A stretch of DNA of 64,000 nt, from assembly GCA_964500605.1 (NCBI GenBank), contig CAZCOS010000001.1, positions 108,562-172,561 on the forward strand, read 5' to 3'. The notes below the pieces were generated by a model. The model saw only the letters and a program-made list of their open reading frames with translations, ran no database searches and was not told the origin of the DNA. Positions within the stretch are counted from its first letter, which is position 1. Each line of letters begins with the position of its first letter. Positions 26,669 through 36,385 of the stretch are shown one piece after another. Made by a program: the position numbers and the translations under genes. This stretch comes from Sterolibacterium sp964500605. Lineage in GTDB: Bacteria; Pseudomonadota; Gammaproteobacteria; Burkholderiales; Rhodocyclaceae.

Positions 26669-27217
26669 ATGGCCTGCGCCCCGGAGTCACCAACATCCTG
26701 TCAGATTGCCGCGCTGAACCTCCCCCTCAACCGCGATGTGTTTATGCGTACCCTCGTGCGCGAGATGACCAATGTTCTCTGCGACGTCGTCGGCATCGAG
26801 CAAGCTAGCAGCTTTGTGGCCGTCGTCGGACAGAACATGGGCCGACAGATCAACCAGGACTACCGGCAAGCCCTGCAACTCCCCAAACTCAGCCGCGAAC
26901 AGGTCGCCGCCGTGCTGGTCGATCTGAAGAAACGCATCCAGGGTGACTTCTACATCGTGGAACAGGACGACGCCCACATCCTCCTGCGTAACCGGGTTTG
27001 CCCATTTGAAGACAAGGTCAAGGGGCAACGTGCCCTGTGCATGATGACCTCCAACGTCTTTGGCTGTGTAGCCGCCGAAAACCTGGGCTATGCCAAGGTG
27101 GAATTGCGCCAGACCATCGCCGAAGGTGCTGCGGAATGTGAAGTGGCCGTGCATCTGCGCATCAGCCCGGAAACCGATGCGATTGAAGGCCGCGAATACT
27201 TCAGGACTGAATCATGA
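26669..27217 (+). CDS. Free-standing methanogen output domain 1 (metOD1) protein
   Basis: Protein of about 182 residues made almost wholly of a metOD1-type domain (family named from archaeal signalling proteins; also found in proteobacteria beside c-di-GMP genes). Recognisable parts are LNRDVFMRTLVREMTNVLCDVVG, the DFYIVEQDD segment, NRVCPFEDKVKG and LCMMTSNVFGCVAAENLGYAKVEL; the conserved Cys residues may bind a metal or sense redox, which is inference. The start at 26669 has AAAGGAT eight bases upstream; ATGs at 26639 and 26501 lack this. Its TGA overlaps the next gene's ATG (ATGA), so it is coupled to the GGDEF-EAL protein. Bases 26407-26668 hold no gene. Confidence 0.75.
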   Translation: MACAPESPTSCQIAALNLPLNRDVFMRTLVREMTNVLCDVVGIEQASSFVAVVGQNMGRQINQDYRQALQLPKLSREQVAAVLVDLKKRIQGDFYIVEQDDAHILLRNRVCPFEDKVKGQRALCMMTSNVFGCVAAENLGYAKVELRQTIAEGAAECEVAVHLRISPETDAIEGREYFRTES

Positions 27218-29301
27218 TCGGCCCGAACGCCGCGCTGGCATTACGCGAGATTGCCGGGCCCGTCCTGGTGCTCGACGACCAGGGGCGGATCGTTCAAGCC
27301 AGCGACGACCTGCTGCGACTGCTCGGCACCCCGTCTTTCTCCTTGCAAGGCAAGAGTCTTGACGATCTGGTCATCGACCCGCTCAGCCAGATTCAAAGCC
27401 GACTGCGCCAGTTTGCGGGCAGCGGTAACTGGATTGCTGGCCACTTTACCTTTCGCGGACTGAACGGCCTCGAAATTCCCTTTCCCTGTCAAGGGAAGGT
27501 CTTGCAAAGACCTCAAAACAACGAGCCTCGATTACTCGTCCTGCGCCGCAGTGAAACGCCGGGCTTTACCGCGCTGGCCCATCGTCTTTCCGAGAAACAA
27601 ACCGCCGCCCGGCAACGCTACAGCGTCGAATTTCTGCTGCATCTTTCCAGCTTCGCACTCGATCACGCACCCGACATCATGTTCTGGATTGATCAGAACG
27701 CCCAGATACTGATGACCAATGAAAAAGCCTGTCAACGACTAGGCTACACCCGCGAAGAGATATTTGCTCTGCGCATCCCAGACATCGATCCGAACTGCAC
27801 CGAGGAAAAGTGGAACCAGCATTGGAAAAAGATTAAGGATGTGGGAACGTTACATTTCGAACGCCAATATCGTTGCAAGGATGGGCACTTGTTCCCGGTC
27901 GAGATTTCCGCCGCCTACCTTTTCTTCCAGGGACACGAACTCAACTTTGCAGTAGCACGCGATATCAGCGAACGCAAACAGACTGAACAAACCATCGAGG
28001 AACTGGCTTTCTACGACCGGCTGACCGGTCTGCCCAACCGTACCCTGCTGCTCGACCGTTTGCAGCAAGCCCTCACGGCAGCCCATCGCAGCAAGGCTTT
28101 TGGTGCTGTCTTGCTGATCGACCTCGATCATTTCCGAACCCTCAATGATGCCCACGGCCACGAAGCAGGGGACGAACTGCTGAAACAGGCTGCACAACGC
28201 TTGTTGCAAAGCGTGCGTGAAGGCGATACCGTAGCCCGCCCTGGCGGCGATGAATTCGTCGTCGTACCCACTGGTCTTGGGCAAAGCGAAGAAGAGGCAG
28301 CAAGGGCTGTTGAAGTGCTGGCCAAGAAAATCCAGGATGTGCTGAGCCAGACCTATCACCTCGACACCCTTCAACATCAAGGTTCGGCCAGCATCGGTGC
28401 GGTGTTGTTCGGAACACAAACCAACAGCACGGAAAATCTGCTCAAGCAGGCCGAACTGGCCATGTACAAATCAAAGGATTCCGGACGCAACACCCTCCGT
28501 TTTTTTAACCCCACGCTCGAATCCGCCATTCAAAATCGCATCGCCCTCGAAAACGATCTGCGTCAGGCCCTCACGACACGACAATTTCTGCTGCACTATC
28601 AACCGCAAATCATCGGAAACAAGATCATCGGGGCCGAGGTACTCGTGCGCTGGCGTCACCCGGAACGTGGTCTCGTTTCCCCGCTGGAATTCATTCCGCT
28701 GGCCGAGGAAACTGGCTTGATCCTCCAGCTGGGCCAGCAGGTACTGGAAATGGCCTGCCAACAACTGGCCCGCTGGCGTGATGACCCGGTAATGAAAAAC
28801 CTGACCATCTCGGTCAATATCAGCGCGCACCAGATTCATCAAGCCGATTTCGTCACGAGCGTCCTGACCACTCTAGACGATTACACCGTCGCGCCCGGCC
28901 TGCTGAAACTTGAACTAACCGAAAGCCTGCTCGTCAGCCATGTCGAAGACATCATCGCAAAAATGTATTCCCTGAAAGCCCGAAGCATCGGCTTTTCCCT
29001 GGACGATTTCGGAACAGGCTATTCCTCATTGTCTTACCTCAAACGCCTTCCTCTCGACCAACTGAAGATCGACCAGTCCTTCGTGCGCGACGTCCTCGTC
29101 GACCCAAATGACGCCACCATCGCCCGCACCATCATCGCGCTGGCCCAAAATCTGGGGCTGGGCGTCATCGCCGAAGGCGTCGAAACCGAAGCCCAGCAAC
29201 AATTCCTCGCCGCCGCAGGCTGCCACGCCTATCAAGGCTATTTCTTCTCCCGTCCCCTGCCCGTCGAAGACTTCGAAGCGTTCGTACAAAGCCGCGCCTG
29301 A
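27214..29301 (+). CDS. PAS-PAS-GGDEF-EAL cyclic-di-GMP enzyme
   Basis: Cytoplasmic signalling protein of 695 residues without membrane segments. The order is PAS (about 8-90), a linker, a second PAS (about 146-258), GGDEF (about 265-430) and EAL (about 440-690). GGDEF at 344-348 is intact, and REGD just before it is an RxxD product-inhibition site. The EAL motif reads EVL at 475-477; VNISAHQ, ELTES, DDFGTG, KIDQSF and AEGVET supply the other phosphodiesterase residues, so both activities are possible. The start overlaps the metOD1 gene by 4 bases. It ends 73 bases from the convergent purL. It is placed between flhDC and pel, which fits control of motility versus Pel. Confidence 0.93.
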   Translation: MIGPNAALALREIAGPVLVLDDQGRIVQASDDLLRLLGTPSFSLQGKSLDDLVIDPLSQIQSRLRQFAGSGNWIAGHFTFRGLNGLEIPFPCQGKVLQRPQNNEPRLLVLRRSETPGFTALAHRLSEKQTAARQRYSVEFLLHLSSFALDHAPDIMFWIDQNAQILMTNEKACQRLGYTREEIFALRIPDIDPNCTEEKWNQHWKKIKDVGTLHFERQYRCKDGHLFPVEISAAYLFFQGHELNFAVARDISERKQTEQTIEELAFYDRLTGLPNRTLLLDRLQQALTAAHRSKAFGAVLLIDLDHFRTLNDAHGHEAGDELLKQAAQRLLQSVREGDTVARPGGDEFVVVPTGLGQSEEEAARAVEVLAKKIQDVLSQTYHLDTLQHQGSASIGAVLFGTQTNSTENLLKQAELAMYKSKDSGRNTLRFFNPTLESAIQNRIALENDLRQALTTRQFLLHYQPQIIGNKIIGAEVLVRWRHPERGLVSPLEFIPLAEETGLILQLGQQVLEMACQQLARWRDDPVMKNLTISVNISAHQIHQADFVTSVLTTLDDYTVAPGLLKLELTESLLVSHVEDIIAKMYSLKARSIGFSLDDFGTGYSSLSYLKRLPLDQLKIDQSFVRDVLVDPNDATIARTIIALAQNLGLGVIAEGVETEAQQQFLAAAGCHAYQGYFFSRPLPVEDFEAFVQSRA

Positions 29302-29374
29302 CGCCCAAGGCCAAAGCAACCGGAACAACCGGAGCAAGCCCGGTGAGACTCGCCCCGAATACACGGCGACAGAA

Positions 29375-32300
29375 TCACCCCACCCATTGCCGCGCATTGC
29401 TGAACATTGTCAGCCAGGGGCTGTCTTCGCTCCATTCGGCCGGGTGCCAGGACATCTGCGCCGTCCGGAAAATCCGCTCGGGGTGGGGCATCATGATTGT
29501 GAAACGTCCATCCGGTGTGGTGATGCCGGCCAGCCCATCGGGGGATCCGTTCGGATTGGAGGGGTAACGGGTTGCGATCTTGCCATGGTTGTCGATGTAG
29601 CGCATCGCCATGGCTACCCGGCCCGGGTCACGGCCTGCGGCGAATTCGGCCCGGCCTTCGCCGTGCGAAACGATGACGGGCAGGCGGCTGCCGCCCATGC
29701 CCCGGAAGAAAATCGACGGTGAATCCGGCAATTCGATCATGACCAGACGCGCCTCGAACTGCTCGCTGCGATTGCGCTGGAAGGTCGGCCAGTGTTCCGC
29801 ACCGGGGATGATTTCTGCCAGATGGCTCATCATCTGACAGCCATTGCACACCCCCAGCGCGAAGCTGTCGGGGCGTGCGAAGAAGGCAGAAAATTCATCG
29901 CGCAGCCGGCGGTTGAAGAGGATGGATTTCGCCCAGCCCTGCCCGGCACCGAGCACGTCACCATAAGAAAACCCGCCGCAGGCAGCGAAGCCCTTGAAGT
30001 CGGCCAGATGGATGCGTCCGGCCTGCAGGTCGCTCATGTGGACGTCGAAGGTGTCAAACCCCGCGCGTGCAAAGGCAGCGGCCATTTCGACATGGCCATT
30101 GACGCCCTGTTCGCGCAGGATGGCGATTTTCGGTGCAGCCCCTTTGGAAATAAAAGGGGCTGATGGCGTGAAGGTGAGGTGGGCAGAAAGGCCCGGGTCG
30201 GCCGCATCGAGCAGGGCATCGAATTCTTCCTTCGCGCAGACCGGGTCGTCGCGCAGACGGGCAATCTGGTAGCTGGTTTCCGACCAGACGCGCTGCAATT
30301 CGGCACGCGGCTGGCAAAAGGCCATTTTGGCGTTACGCCAGACGCGGATTTCGTCGCGGTCATTGAGCGTGCCGATGAGGTGGGAGACGCTGCCCAGGCC
30401 CGCTTCACGCAGAATCGCCATGACCTGCTCGCGCTGGCCGCGGCGGATCTGCACGACAGCCCCGAGTTCTTCGTTGAACAGGGCCGCCAGAATGCGGTCG
30501 AACAGGCGGCCATCGACCACATCCGGCTTGCGCTCCATGCCGTCGATGTCGTTCATCAGCGGGTCGTAGCACAGCCCGTCGAGATTCAGGGAGACGCCGA
30601 CGTGGCCCGCGAAGGCCATTTCGCAGACCGTGGCGAACAGGCCACCGTCGGAGCGGTCGTGGTAGGCCAGCAGCAGGTCTTCCGAAGCCAGTTTCCGGAT
30701 GGCGTTGAAAAAAGCCCGCAGGCTTTCCACTTCGGCATCCGGCACTTCATTGCCGGTCGTGCCATGGACTTGCGCCAGCGCGGAGCCGCCGAGGCGGTTC
30801 TTCCCTGCGCCCAGGTCGATCAGAAGCAGCTCGGTTTCTGCCTCCGGCAGCGTCTGGAGCTGCGGCGTGAGGGTGCGGCGAGCGTCGGCGCAGGGCGCGA
30901 AGGCTGTCACGATGAGAGAGAGCGGCGCGACGACCTGTTTTTCCTGCCCGTCTGCCTGCCAGCGCGTTTTCATCGAAAGCGAATCCTTGCCCACCGGGAT
31001 GGACAAGTCGAGCTGACGGCAAAAATCGATGGCCACGGCCTGTACGGTGTCAAACAGAGCCGCATCTTCCCCCGCGTGCCCGGCGGCTGCCATCCAGTTG
31101 GCCGAGAGTTTGATGTCCCCCAACGAACGGACATCCGCCGCCGCCAGATTGGTGATCGCTTCGCCCACGGCCATACGGCCCGAAGCCGGACCGTCGAGCA
31201 GGGCCAGCGGCGTGCGCTCACCCATGGCAAACGCTTCGCCCTGCAAGGTATCAAAGCCCATCGTGGTCACAGCGCAATCCGCCACGGGAACCTGCCAGGG
31301 GCCAACCATCTGGTCACGCGCCGTCATGCCGCCCACACTGCGGTCGCCAATGGTGATGAGAAACTGTTTCGAGGCCACGGTGGGCAAGCGCAAGACACGC
31401 AGTGCGGCTTCGGTCACATCGAGACTGTCCAGATTGAAGGCCGGGGCCTCGGCCGTTTGCCGCCGGACATCGCGCAACATACGCGGCGGCTTGCCCAGCA
31501 ACACTTCCATGGGCATATCAACGGCGTTATTGGCGAAATGTTCGTCATGCACGGTCAGGTGGCCGTCGCCCGTGGCCTGGCCCAGTACGGCGAAGGGGCA
31601 ACGCTCGCGTGCACACAGAGCCTCGAATTCGGCCAGACGTTCCGGCGCGATGGCCAGTACATAGCGTTCCTGCGCCTCGTTCGACCAGATTTCGCGCGGC
31701 GACATACCCGCTTCCTCGGTGGGTACGGCGCGAAGCTCGAAGCGCGCCCCGCAGCCTGCGTCGTGGGCCAGCTCCGGCAGGGCGTTGGAAATGCCGCCCG
31801 CGCCGACGTCGTGAATGGCCAGAATCGGATTTTTCTCCCCCATCTGCCAGCAGCGGTCGATGACTTCCTGTGCCCGTCGCTGGATTTCCGGATTTCCACG
31901 TTGCACCGAGGCAAAATCGAGATCGGCCGTGTTCGTGCCCGTCGTCATGGACGAGGCCGCGCCGCCCCCCAGACCGATCAGCATGCCGGGGCCGCCGAGC
32001 TGGATCAGAAGTGAGCCGGGGGCAAATCTTTCCTTGAAGGCATCGCGTGCGGCGATGTTGCCCAGCCCACCGGCAATCATGATGGGCTTGTGATAACCCC
32101 GCACCTCGCCGTTGAATTCCTGCTCATAAGTCCGGAAATAGCCGGTGAGATTGGGTCGGCCAAATTCATTATTGAAGGCCGCAGCACCTATGGGCCCTTC
32201 GATCATGATGTCCAGCGCGGAGGCAATGCGCTCGGGCTTGCCGTAAGGAACTTCCCAGGGCTGTTCAAAGCCGGGGAGGTTGAGATTGGAAACCGAGAAT

Positions 32301-33313
32301 CCGCACAAACCCGCCTTGGGTTTGGAGCCGCGCCCCGTCGCGCCCTCATCGCGGATTTCCCCGCCCGAGCCCGTCGCCGCACCGGGAAAAGGAGAAATCG
32401 CCGTCGGGTGGTTATGGGTTTCGACTTTGGCGAGGATGTGCGTCAGTTCGTCGTGGTAACGGTAAGTGCCGTCGCCATCGGGATAGAAACGCCGGATCTG
32501 CGCGCCTTCGATCACGGCGGCGTTATCCGAATAGGCCACCACCGTGCCTTCCGGGTGCGCCTTGTGGGTTTCGCGAATCATGCCGAAGAGCGATTCGCTG
32601 CGTGGCTCGCCGTCGATCACCCAGGAGGCATTGAAAATCTTGTGGCGGCAGTGTTCTGAATTGGCCTGGGCGAACATCATGAGTTCGACATCGGTTGGGT
32701 TGCGGCCCAGCCGGGTGAAATTTTCCGCGAGATAGTCGATTTCGTCATCCGAGAGTGCCAGCCCCAGTTCGCCATTGGCCCTCACCAGTGCGGCGCGTCC
32801 TTGTTCCAGCAGGGCAACGGCGGTGAGCGGTTGGGGCGGAAGCTGGTGGAAGAGGGCCTCGGCGGCGTCCGGGCCAGGGAGAACGGATTCCGTCATGCGG
32901 TCATGCAGCCGGGCGGCGAGGGTTGCCAGTGCATCCGGCGAGCTCGTCTTGAGCCCGGCGTAATAAGCCGTGCCACGCTCGATGCGACGGATACCCGAAA
33001 AGCCGCATTGACGGGCAATGTCGGTCGCCTTGCTCGACCAGGGCGAAATCGTCCCCAAACGCGGGGTGACCAGCAGCATCGCCCCCGAAGCCTGCGTCTT
33101 GCCCTCTTTCCCGCCGGGCAAGCCCAGCAACTGCCCGAGGCGAATGAGCTCATCCGCTTCAAACCTTGCCCCGGCCTCCAGTTCAACGAAATACCAGTGT
33201 TCGGCCACCAGCGTTTGCAGCCCCGGCAGGGCAGCGCGCATCTGCTCGGTCAGACGCGCCAGACGGGCTGCAGAAAAGGCAGCATCGCCGCGCAGTTTGA
33301 GGATTTCAGCCAT
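29375..33313 (-). CDS. purL: Phosphoribosylformylglycinamidine synthase
   Basis: Large-type PurL (1312 residues) that converts FGAR to FGAM in purine synthesis using glutamine. Order: N-terminal PurS-like part (about 1-150), linker, two AIRS-like halves with the ATP/FGAR sites, and a C-terminal glutaminase domain (about 1040-1310). The glutaminase nucleophile is in GVCNGCQMM, and the His/Glu pair sits in the HGEGRAEF region and further on. The start MAEILKLRG at 33313 fits the family; a longer frame to 33469 adds 52 residues with no family look. The upstream sequence is pyrimidine-rich, so there is no clear Shine-Dalgarno. It is divergent from pelA with 219 bases between. Confidence 0.96.
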   Translation of the reverse strand: MAEILKLRGDAAFSAARLARLTEQMRAALPGLQTLVAEHWYFVELEAGARFEADELIRLGQLLGLPGGKEGKTQASGAMLLVTPRLGTISPWSSKATDIARQCGFSGIRRIERGTAYYAGLKTSSPDALATLAARLHDRMTESVLPGPDAAEALFHQLPPQPLTAVALLEQGRAALVRANGELGLALSDDEIDYLAENFTRLGRNPTDVELMMFAQANSEHCRHKIFNASWVIDGEPRSESLFGMIRETHKAHPEGTVVAYSDNAAVIEGAQIRRFYPDGDGTYRYHDELTHILAKVETHNHPTAISPFPGAATGSGGEIRDEGATGRGSKPKAGLCGFSVSNLNLPGFEQPWEVPYGKPERIASALDIMIEGPIGAAAFNNEFGRPNLTGYFRTYEQEFNGEVRGYHKPIMIAGGLGNIAARDAFKERFAPGSLLIQLGGPGMLIGLGGGAASSMTTGTNTADLDFASVQRGNPEIQRRAQEVIDRCWQMGEKNPILAIHDVGAGGISNALPELAHDAGCGARFELRAVPTEEAGMSPREIWSNEAQERYVLAIAPERLAEFEALCARERCPFAVLGQATGDGHLTVHDEHFANNAVDMPMEVLLGKPPRMLRDVRRQTAEAPAFNLDSLDVTEAALRVLRLPTVASKQFLITIGDRSVGGMTARDQMVGPWQVPVADCAVTTMGFDTLQGEAFAMGERTPLALLDGPASGRMAVGEAITNLAAADVRSLGDIKLSANWMAAAGHAGEDAALFDTVQAVAIDFCRQLDLSIPVGKDSLSMKTRWQADGQEKQVVAPLSLIVTAFAPCADARRTLTPQLQTLPEAETELLLIDLGAGKNRLGGSALAQVHGTTGNEVPDAEVESLRAFFNAIRKLASEDLLLAYHDRSDGGLFATVCEMAFAGHVGVSLNLDGLCYDPLMNDIDGMERKPDVVDGRLFDRILAALFNEELGAVVQIRRGQREQVMAILREAGLGSVSHLIGTLNDRDEIRVWRNAKMAFCQPRAELQRVWSETSYQIARLRDDPVCAKEEFDALLDAADPGLSAHLTFTPSAPFISKGAAPKIAILREQGVNGHVEMAAAFARAGFDTFDVHMSDLQAGRIHLADFKGFAACGGFSYGDVLGAGQGWAKSILFNRRLRDEFSAFFARPDSFALGVCNGCQMMSHLAEIIPGAEHWPTFQRNRSEQFEARLVMIELPDSPSIFFRGMGGSRLPVIVSHGEGRAEFAAGRDPGRVAMAMRYIDNHGKIATRYPSNPNGSPDGLAGITTPDGRFTIMMPHPERIFRTAQMSWHPAEWSEDSPWLTMFSNARQWVG

Positions 33314-33477
33314 GGGAGGAAAAGGAAGAAGGGAAAAGCCGGAAATTATACCTGCCATGCCCTCCACCCCGCCCCAGCCGCTGACCAATGAACATGCGGG
33401 GCGAATCATCACTCGCCTTGAATGGTCATTCGCCCACGCCAAAACAACATCATCATTACAATCCGGCAAGGAAAAAA

Positions 33478-33506
33478 GTCACAACCAATTATTTTTAATA
33501 TAAAAT
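33478..33506 (+). promoter_or_regulatory. Candidate sigma70 promoter for the pel operon
   Basis: GTCACA (33478-33483, 4 of 6 to the -35 consensus), a 17-base spacer, and TAAAAT (33501-33506, 5 of 6 to the -10 consensus) in an unusually AT-rich patch 27 bases before the pelA ATG. The predicted start site would leave a leader of about 20 bases. No FleQ-like or other operator could be identified with confidence. Confidence 0.35.
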
Positions 33507-33532
33507 TATCGGCCAATTTAGATGCCCGCATC

Positions 33533-36385
33533 ATGCAAAACGCAGAAAAACTTTCCAGAAAAACAAGCGGATGGCTTCGGTTCGGGCGGCTGAACCTGCT
33601 CGCGCAGCTCATGTTTTTCTGTGTGCTGGCGCATTCGGCTCTGTCCTTGGCCGCGCCCGCGAAGGAAGCGGCGCAGGAGCCCCTCCGGTCTGTCGCGTTT
33701 TATTACGGCGAAGCCCCGGCCTGGAGTGAGCTGCAGGCTTTTGATCTTGCCGTCGTTGAACCGGATCACGTCAAGGAGCCGCTGCCCGCCCTGCCGAAAA
33801 CCCGGATTGCCGCCTATGTCTCGGTGGGCGAAGTACATACCTCAAAGATCGACGCCCTCCAAATCCCGCCCCAATGGCTGGCCGGCGACAACCGTGCCTG
33901 GGACAGCCGGGTCATCGACCAGTCGCAGGCGGCATGGCCCGCCTTCTTTGTCGACCGGCTCATCGCCCCGCTGTGGGACAAGGGATACCGCACTTTCTTT
34001 CTCGACACGCTGGACGCCTTTCAGCTCGTCGCCAAAACCCCGGAGCAACGTGCCGCCCAGGAAGCCGGGCTGGTCGCCGTCATTCGTCAAATCAAGCAAC
34101 GTTACCCCGCGGCCCAGCTGATTTTCAACCGGGGGTTTGAAATCCTCGACCGCACCCACGCCCAGGCCACGGCGGTCGTGGCGGAATCGCTGTTTGAATC
34201 TTACGACGCAGCCAGCCAACGCTACCGCCCCGTCCCCGAACAGGATCGCGAATGGCTGCGCGGACAACTGAAACGGGTGCAGAGCGAATATCACCTTCCC
34301 GCCATCGTCATCGACTACCTCCCCGCCGCGCAACGCGAGCAGGCGCGCCAGACCGCCCGGAAGATCGAGGCAGAGGGGTTCATTCCCTGGGTCACGACAG
34401 GGGATCTGACCACGCTGGGTGTGGGCAGCATCGAGGTCATGCCGCGAAAGGTGCTGCTGGTGCACGGGCCGCTGGCAAATGAATATGAACTTCCAGAACA
34501 TAACGTTGTTCGATCGCTCACGATGCCACTCAATTTTCTAGGTTACGCTGCGGAATACGCCGATGTAAGCAACCTACCTTCGAATAATTTGGCTGGACGC
34601 TATGCAGGCGTTATTGTCTGGTTTGATGACACCATAAACAACAAACAGCTAACAGAATTGATGGAATGGTTAGAGAAACGACGATTGGAGGGGGTGCCTG
34701 CGGCATTCCTAAATCAATTGGATCGACTTCTCGATAGTCCTGCAGCTTCAAAGTGGGGTTTTATTCGCTCTCCGTTCCACCGGGACAAAGGTGTACCAAC
34801 CGTTTCGTTTGCCAATGAAATGCTGGGATTTGAGCTGCCTCCCCGCCCGTTACCCCAGAGTTTTTTCCCGCTCACAGTGTCATCAGGCCAAACGCTATTA
34901 ACGATTTCCATGGATCACACAGATCAGGTCGCCGCAGCGGTTATGCCCTGGGGTGGATATGCAATGTGGCCCTATACGATGCTTACCCTCTCTAATGGTG
35001 ACGATAACCGTTGGGTCATTGACCCCTTCGCTTTCTTCCGATCCGCGCTGCGCCTGCCTGACATGCCCGTTCCCGACACAACCACTGAAAGTGGTCGGCG
35101 CATATTGATGACACACATGGACGGTGACGGCTTCGTCAGTCGTACCGAGTTGCCGGGCACGCCTTATGCCGGAGAAGCGGTCCGGGATCGTGTGGTGAAA
35201 AAATATCGTCTGCCCATGACGATTTCCGTCATAGAAGCAGAACTTTCCCCCCAAGGACTCCATCCAAAACTCTCGAAAAAAATGGAAACCGTAGCGCGTG
35301 AGATATTCCACGCCCAAAACGTCGAAATCGCATCGCATAGCTACTCCCATCCCTTCAACTGGCGCAAGGCAGGAACAGAAAGCGCAGAGGACGAGGGGAG
35401 TTACAACCTGGCCATCCCTGGCTATCAGTTCAGCCTGCAACGGGAAATCGAAGGCTCGATCCGCTACATTGAAAACCGCCTCGCCCCCCCCGGCAAGAAG
35501 GTGCGGCTCTTTCTCTGGACTGGAGACTGCATTCCCGGGCGGGATGCCCTGGAATGGACACAGAAACTTGGTGTGTTGAACATGAATGGTGGCGATACCA
35601 CCATCACCCGTTCGCGCAACACATTAGCTCAGGTTGAAGGACTGGGTGTCGAACGCAACGGACTCTTCCAGGTCTTCGCACCGAATCAGAACGAAAATGT
35701 CTACACCCACGAATGGACCGGGCCGTTTTATGGTTTTGAGCGTGTGATCGAAACCTTTGAACTGACTGAATCGCCCCGTCGCCTCAAACCGATCAACATT
35801 TATTTTCACACCTACCTGACCACCAAACACGCCGGGATGCAGTCGCTCGACAAAATATTCAATTACGCACTCAAACAGGAAACCACACCCATTTTTGCTT
35901 CGGAATACGCCCGCAAGGTGCTCGATTTCCGCGAAGTGGCGGTGGCCCGTACCGCCACAGGCTGGCGGGTGCGTGGCATGAATCATCTGCACACCCTGCG
36001 CCTGCCGCAAACGCCGGACGAGCCGGATATGTCTGCCAGCACAGGCATCGCCGGCTGGCGTGACCATGGGCGGGTACGTTATATCCATGTCGCTGCGCCG
36101 GACGGGACCGTCGAGCTTAAACTGGCACCGGCCAACCCGGCCCGGCCCGCGCCCCGTCTGGTCTCGGCCAATGCCCGCATTCAGGAAGCCCACCGGGATG
36201 GAAACCATCTGCGCTGGAATCTGTCGGGCCATGTCCCCCTCGAATTCACCCTGGCCCACGCTGCCCAATGTCGGGTGCTGGTGCGTGGCCGCCCGGTTTC
36301 GCCGGTGCGCCGCGAAGGCACACAAACTTTTTATCGATTGAACGACCATGCTGCCCAGCCGCTCGAAGCGATTTGTCAGCACTGA
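33533..36385 (+). CDS. pelA: Pel polysaccharide hydrolase/deacetylase PelA
   Basis: Periplasmic PelA (950 residues) trims and deacetylates Pel exopolysaccharide during export. After a signal peptide (about 1-43, ending SLAAPA) comes a GH114-like glycoside hydrolase domain (about 50-300, with YYGEAPAW and FLDTLDAF). A central region is followed by a NodB-like deacetylase with HMDGDGF (Asp 530/532) and HSYSH (602-606), then a C-terminal beta domain. The ATG at 33533 is chosen because it gives a proper signal peptide. Roughly 34480-35450 is clearly poorer in GC than both flanks though the frame is intact, suggesting recombination. First gene of the pel operon; its end overlaps the next gene by 38 bases. 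Confidence 0.93.
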   Translation: MQNAEKLSRKTSGWLRFGRLNLLAQLMFFCVLAHSALSLAAPAKEAAQEPLRSVAFYYGEAPAWSELQAFDLAVVEPDHVKEPLPALPKTRIAAYVSVGEVHTSKIDALQIPPQWLAGDNRAWDSRVIDQSQAAWPAFFVDRLIAPLWDKGYRTFFLDTLDAFQLVAKTPEQRAAQEAGLVAVIRQIKQRYPAAQLIFNRGFEILDRTHAQATAVVAESLFESYDAASQRYRPVPEQDREWLRGQLKRVQSEYHLPAIVIDYLPAAQREQARQTARKIEAEGFIPWVTTGDLTTLGVGSIEVMPRKVLLVHGPLANEYELPEHNVVRSLTMPLNFLGYAAEYADVSNLPSNNLAGRYAGVIVWFDDTINNKQLTELMEWLEKRRLEGVPAAFLNQLDRLLDSPAASKWGFIRSPFHRDKGVPTVSFANEMLGFELPPRPLPQSFFPLTVSSGQTLLTISMDHTDQVAAAVMPWGGYAMWPYTMLTLSNGDDNRWVIDPFAFFRSALRLPDMPVPDTTTESGRRILMTHMDGDGFVSRTELPGTPYAGEAVRDRVVKKYRLPMTISVIEAELSPQGLHPKLSKKMETVAREIFHAQNVEIASHSYSHPFNWRKAGTESAEDEGSYNLAIPGYQFSLQREIEGSIRYIENRLAPPGKKVRLFLWTGDCIPGRDALEWTQKLGVLNMNGGDTTITRSRNTLAQVEGLGVERNGLFQVFAPNQNENVYTHEWTGPFYGFERVIETFELTESPRRLKPINIYFHTYLTTKHAGMQSLDKIFNYALKQETTPIFASEYARKVLDFREVAVARTATGWRVRGMNHLHTLRLPQTPDEPDMSASTGIAGWRDHGRVRYIHVAAPDGTVELKLAPANPARPAPRLVSANARIQEAHRDGNHLRWNLSGHVPLEFTLAHAAQCRVLVRGRPVSPVRREGTQTFYRLNDHAAQPLEAICQH

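Noticed and set aside
30179..32014. A 611-codon open frame antisense to purL
   Set aside because: PurL is certain on the other strand; long antisense frames are expected in GC-rich genes with strong third-position bias, and the peptide looks like no family.
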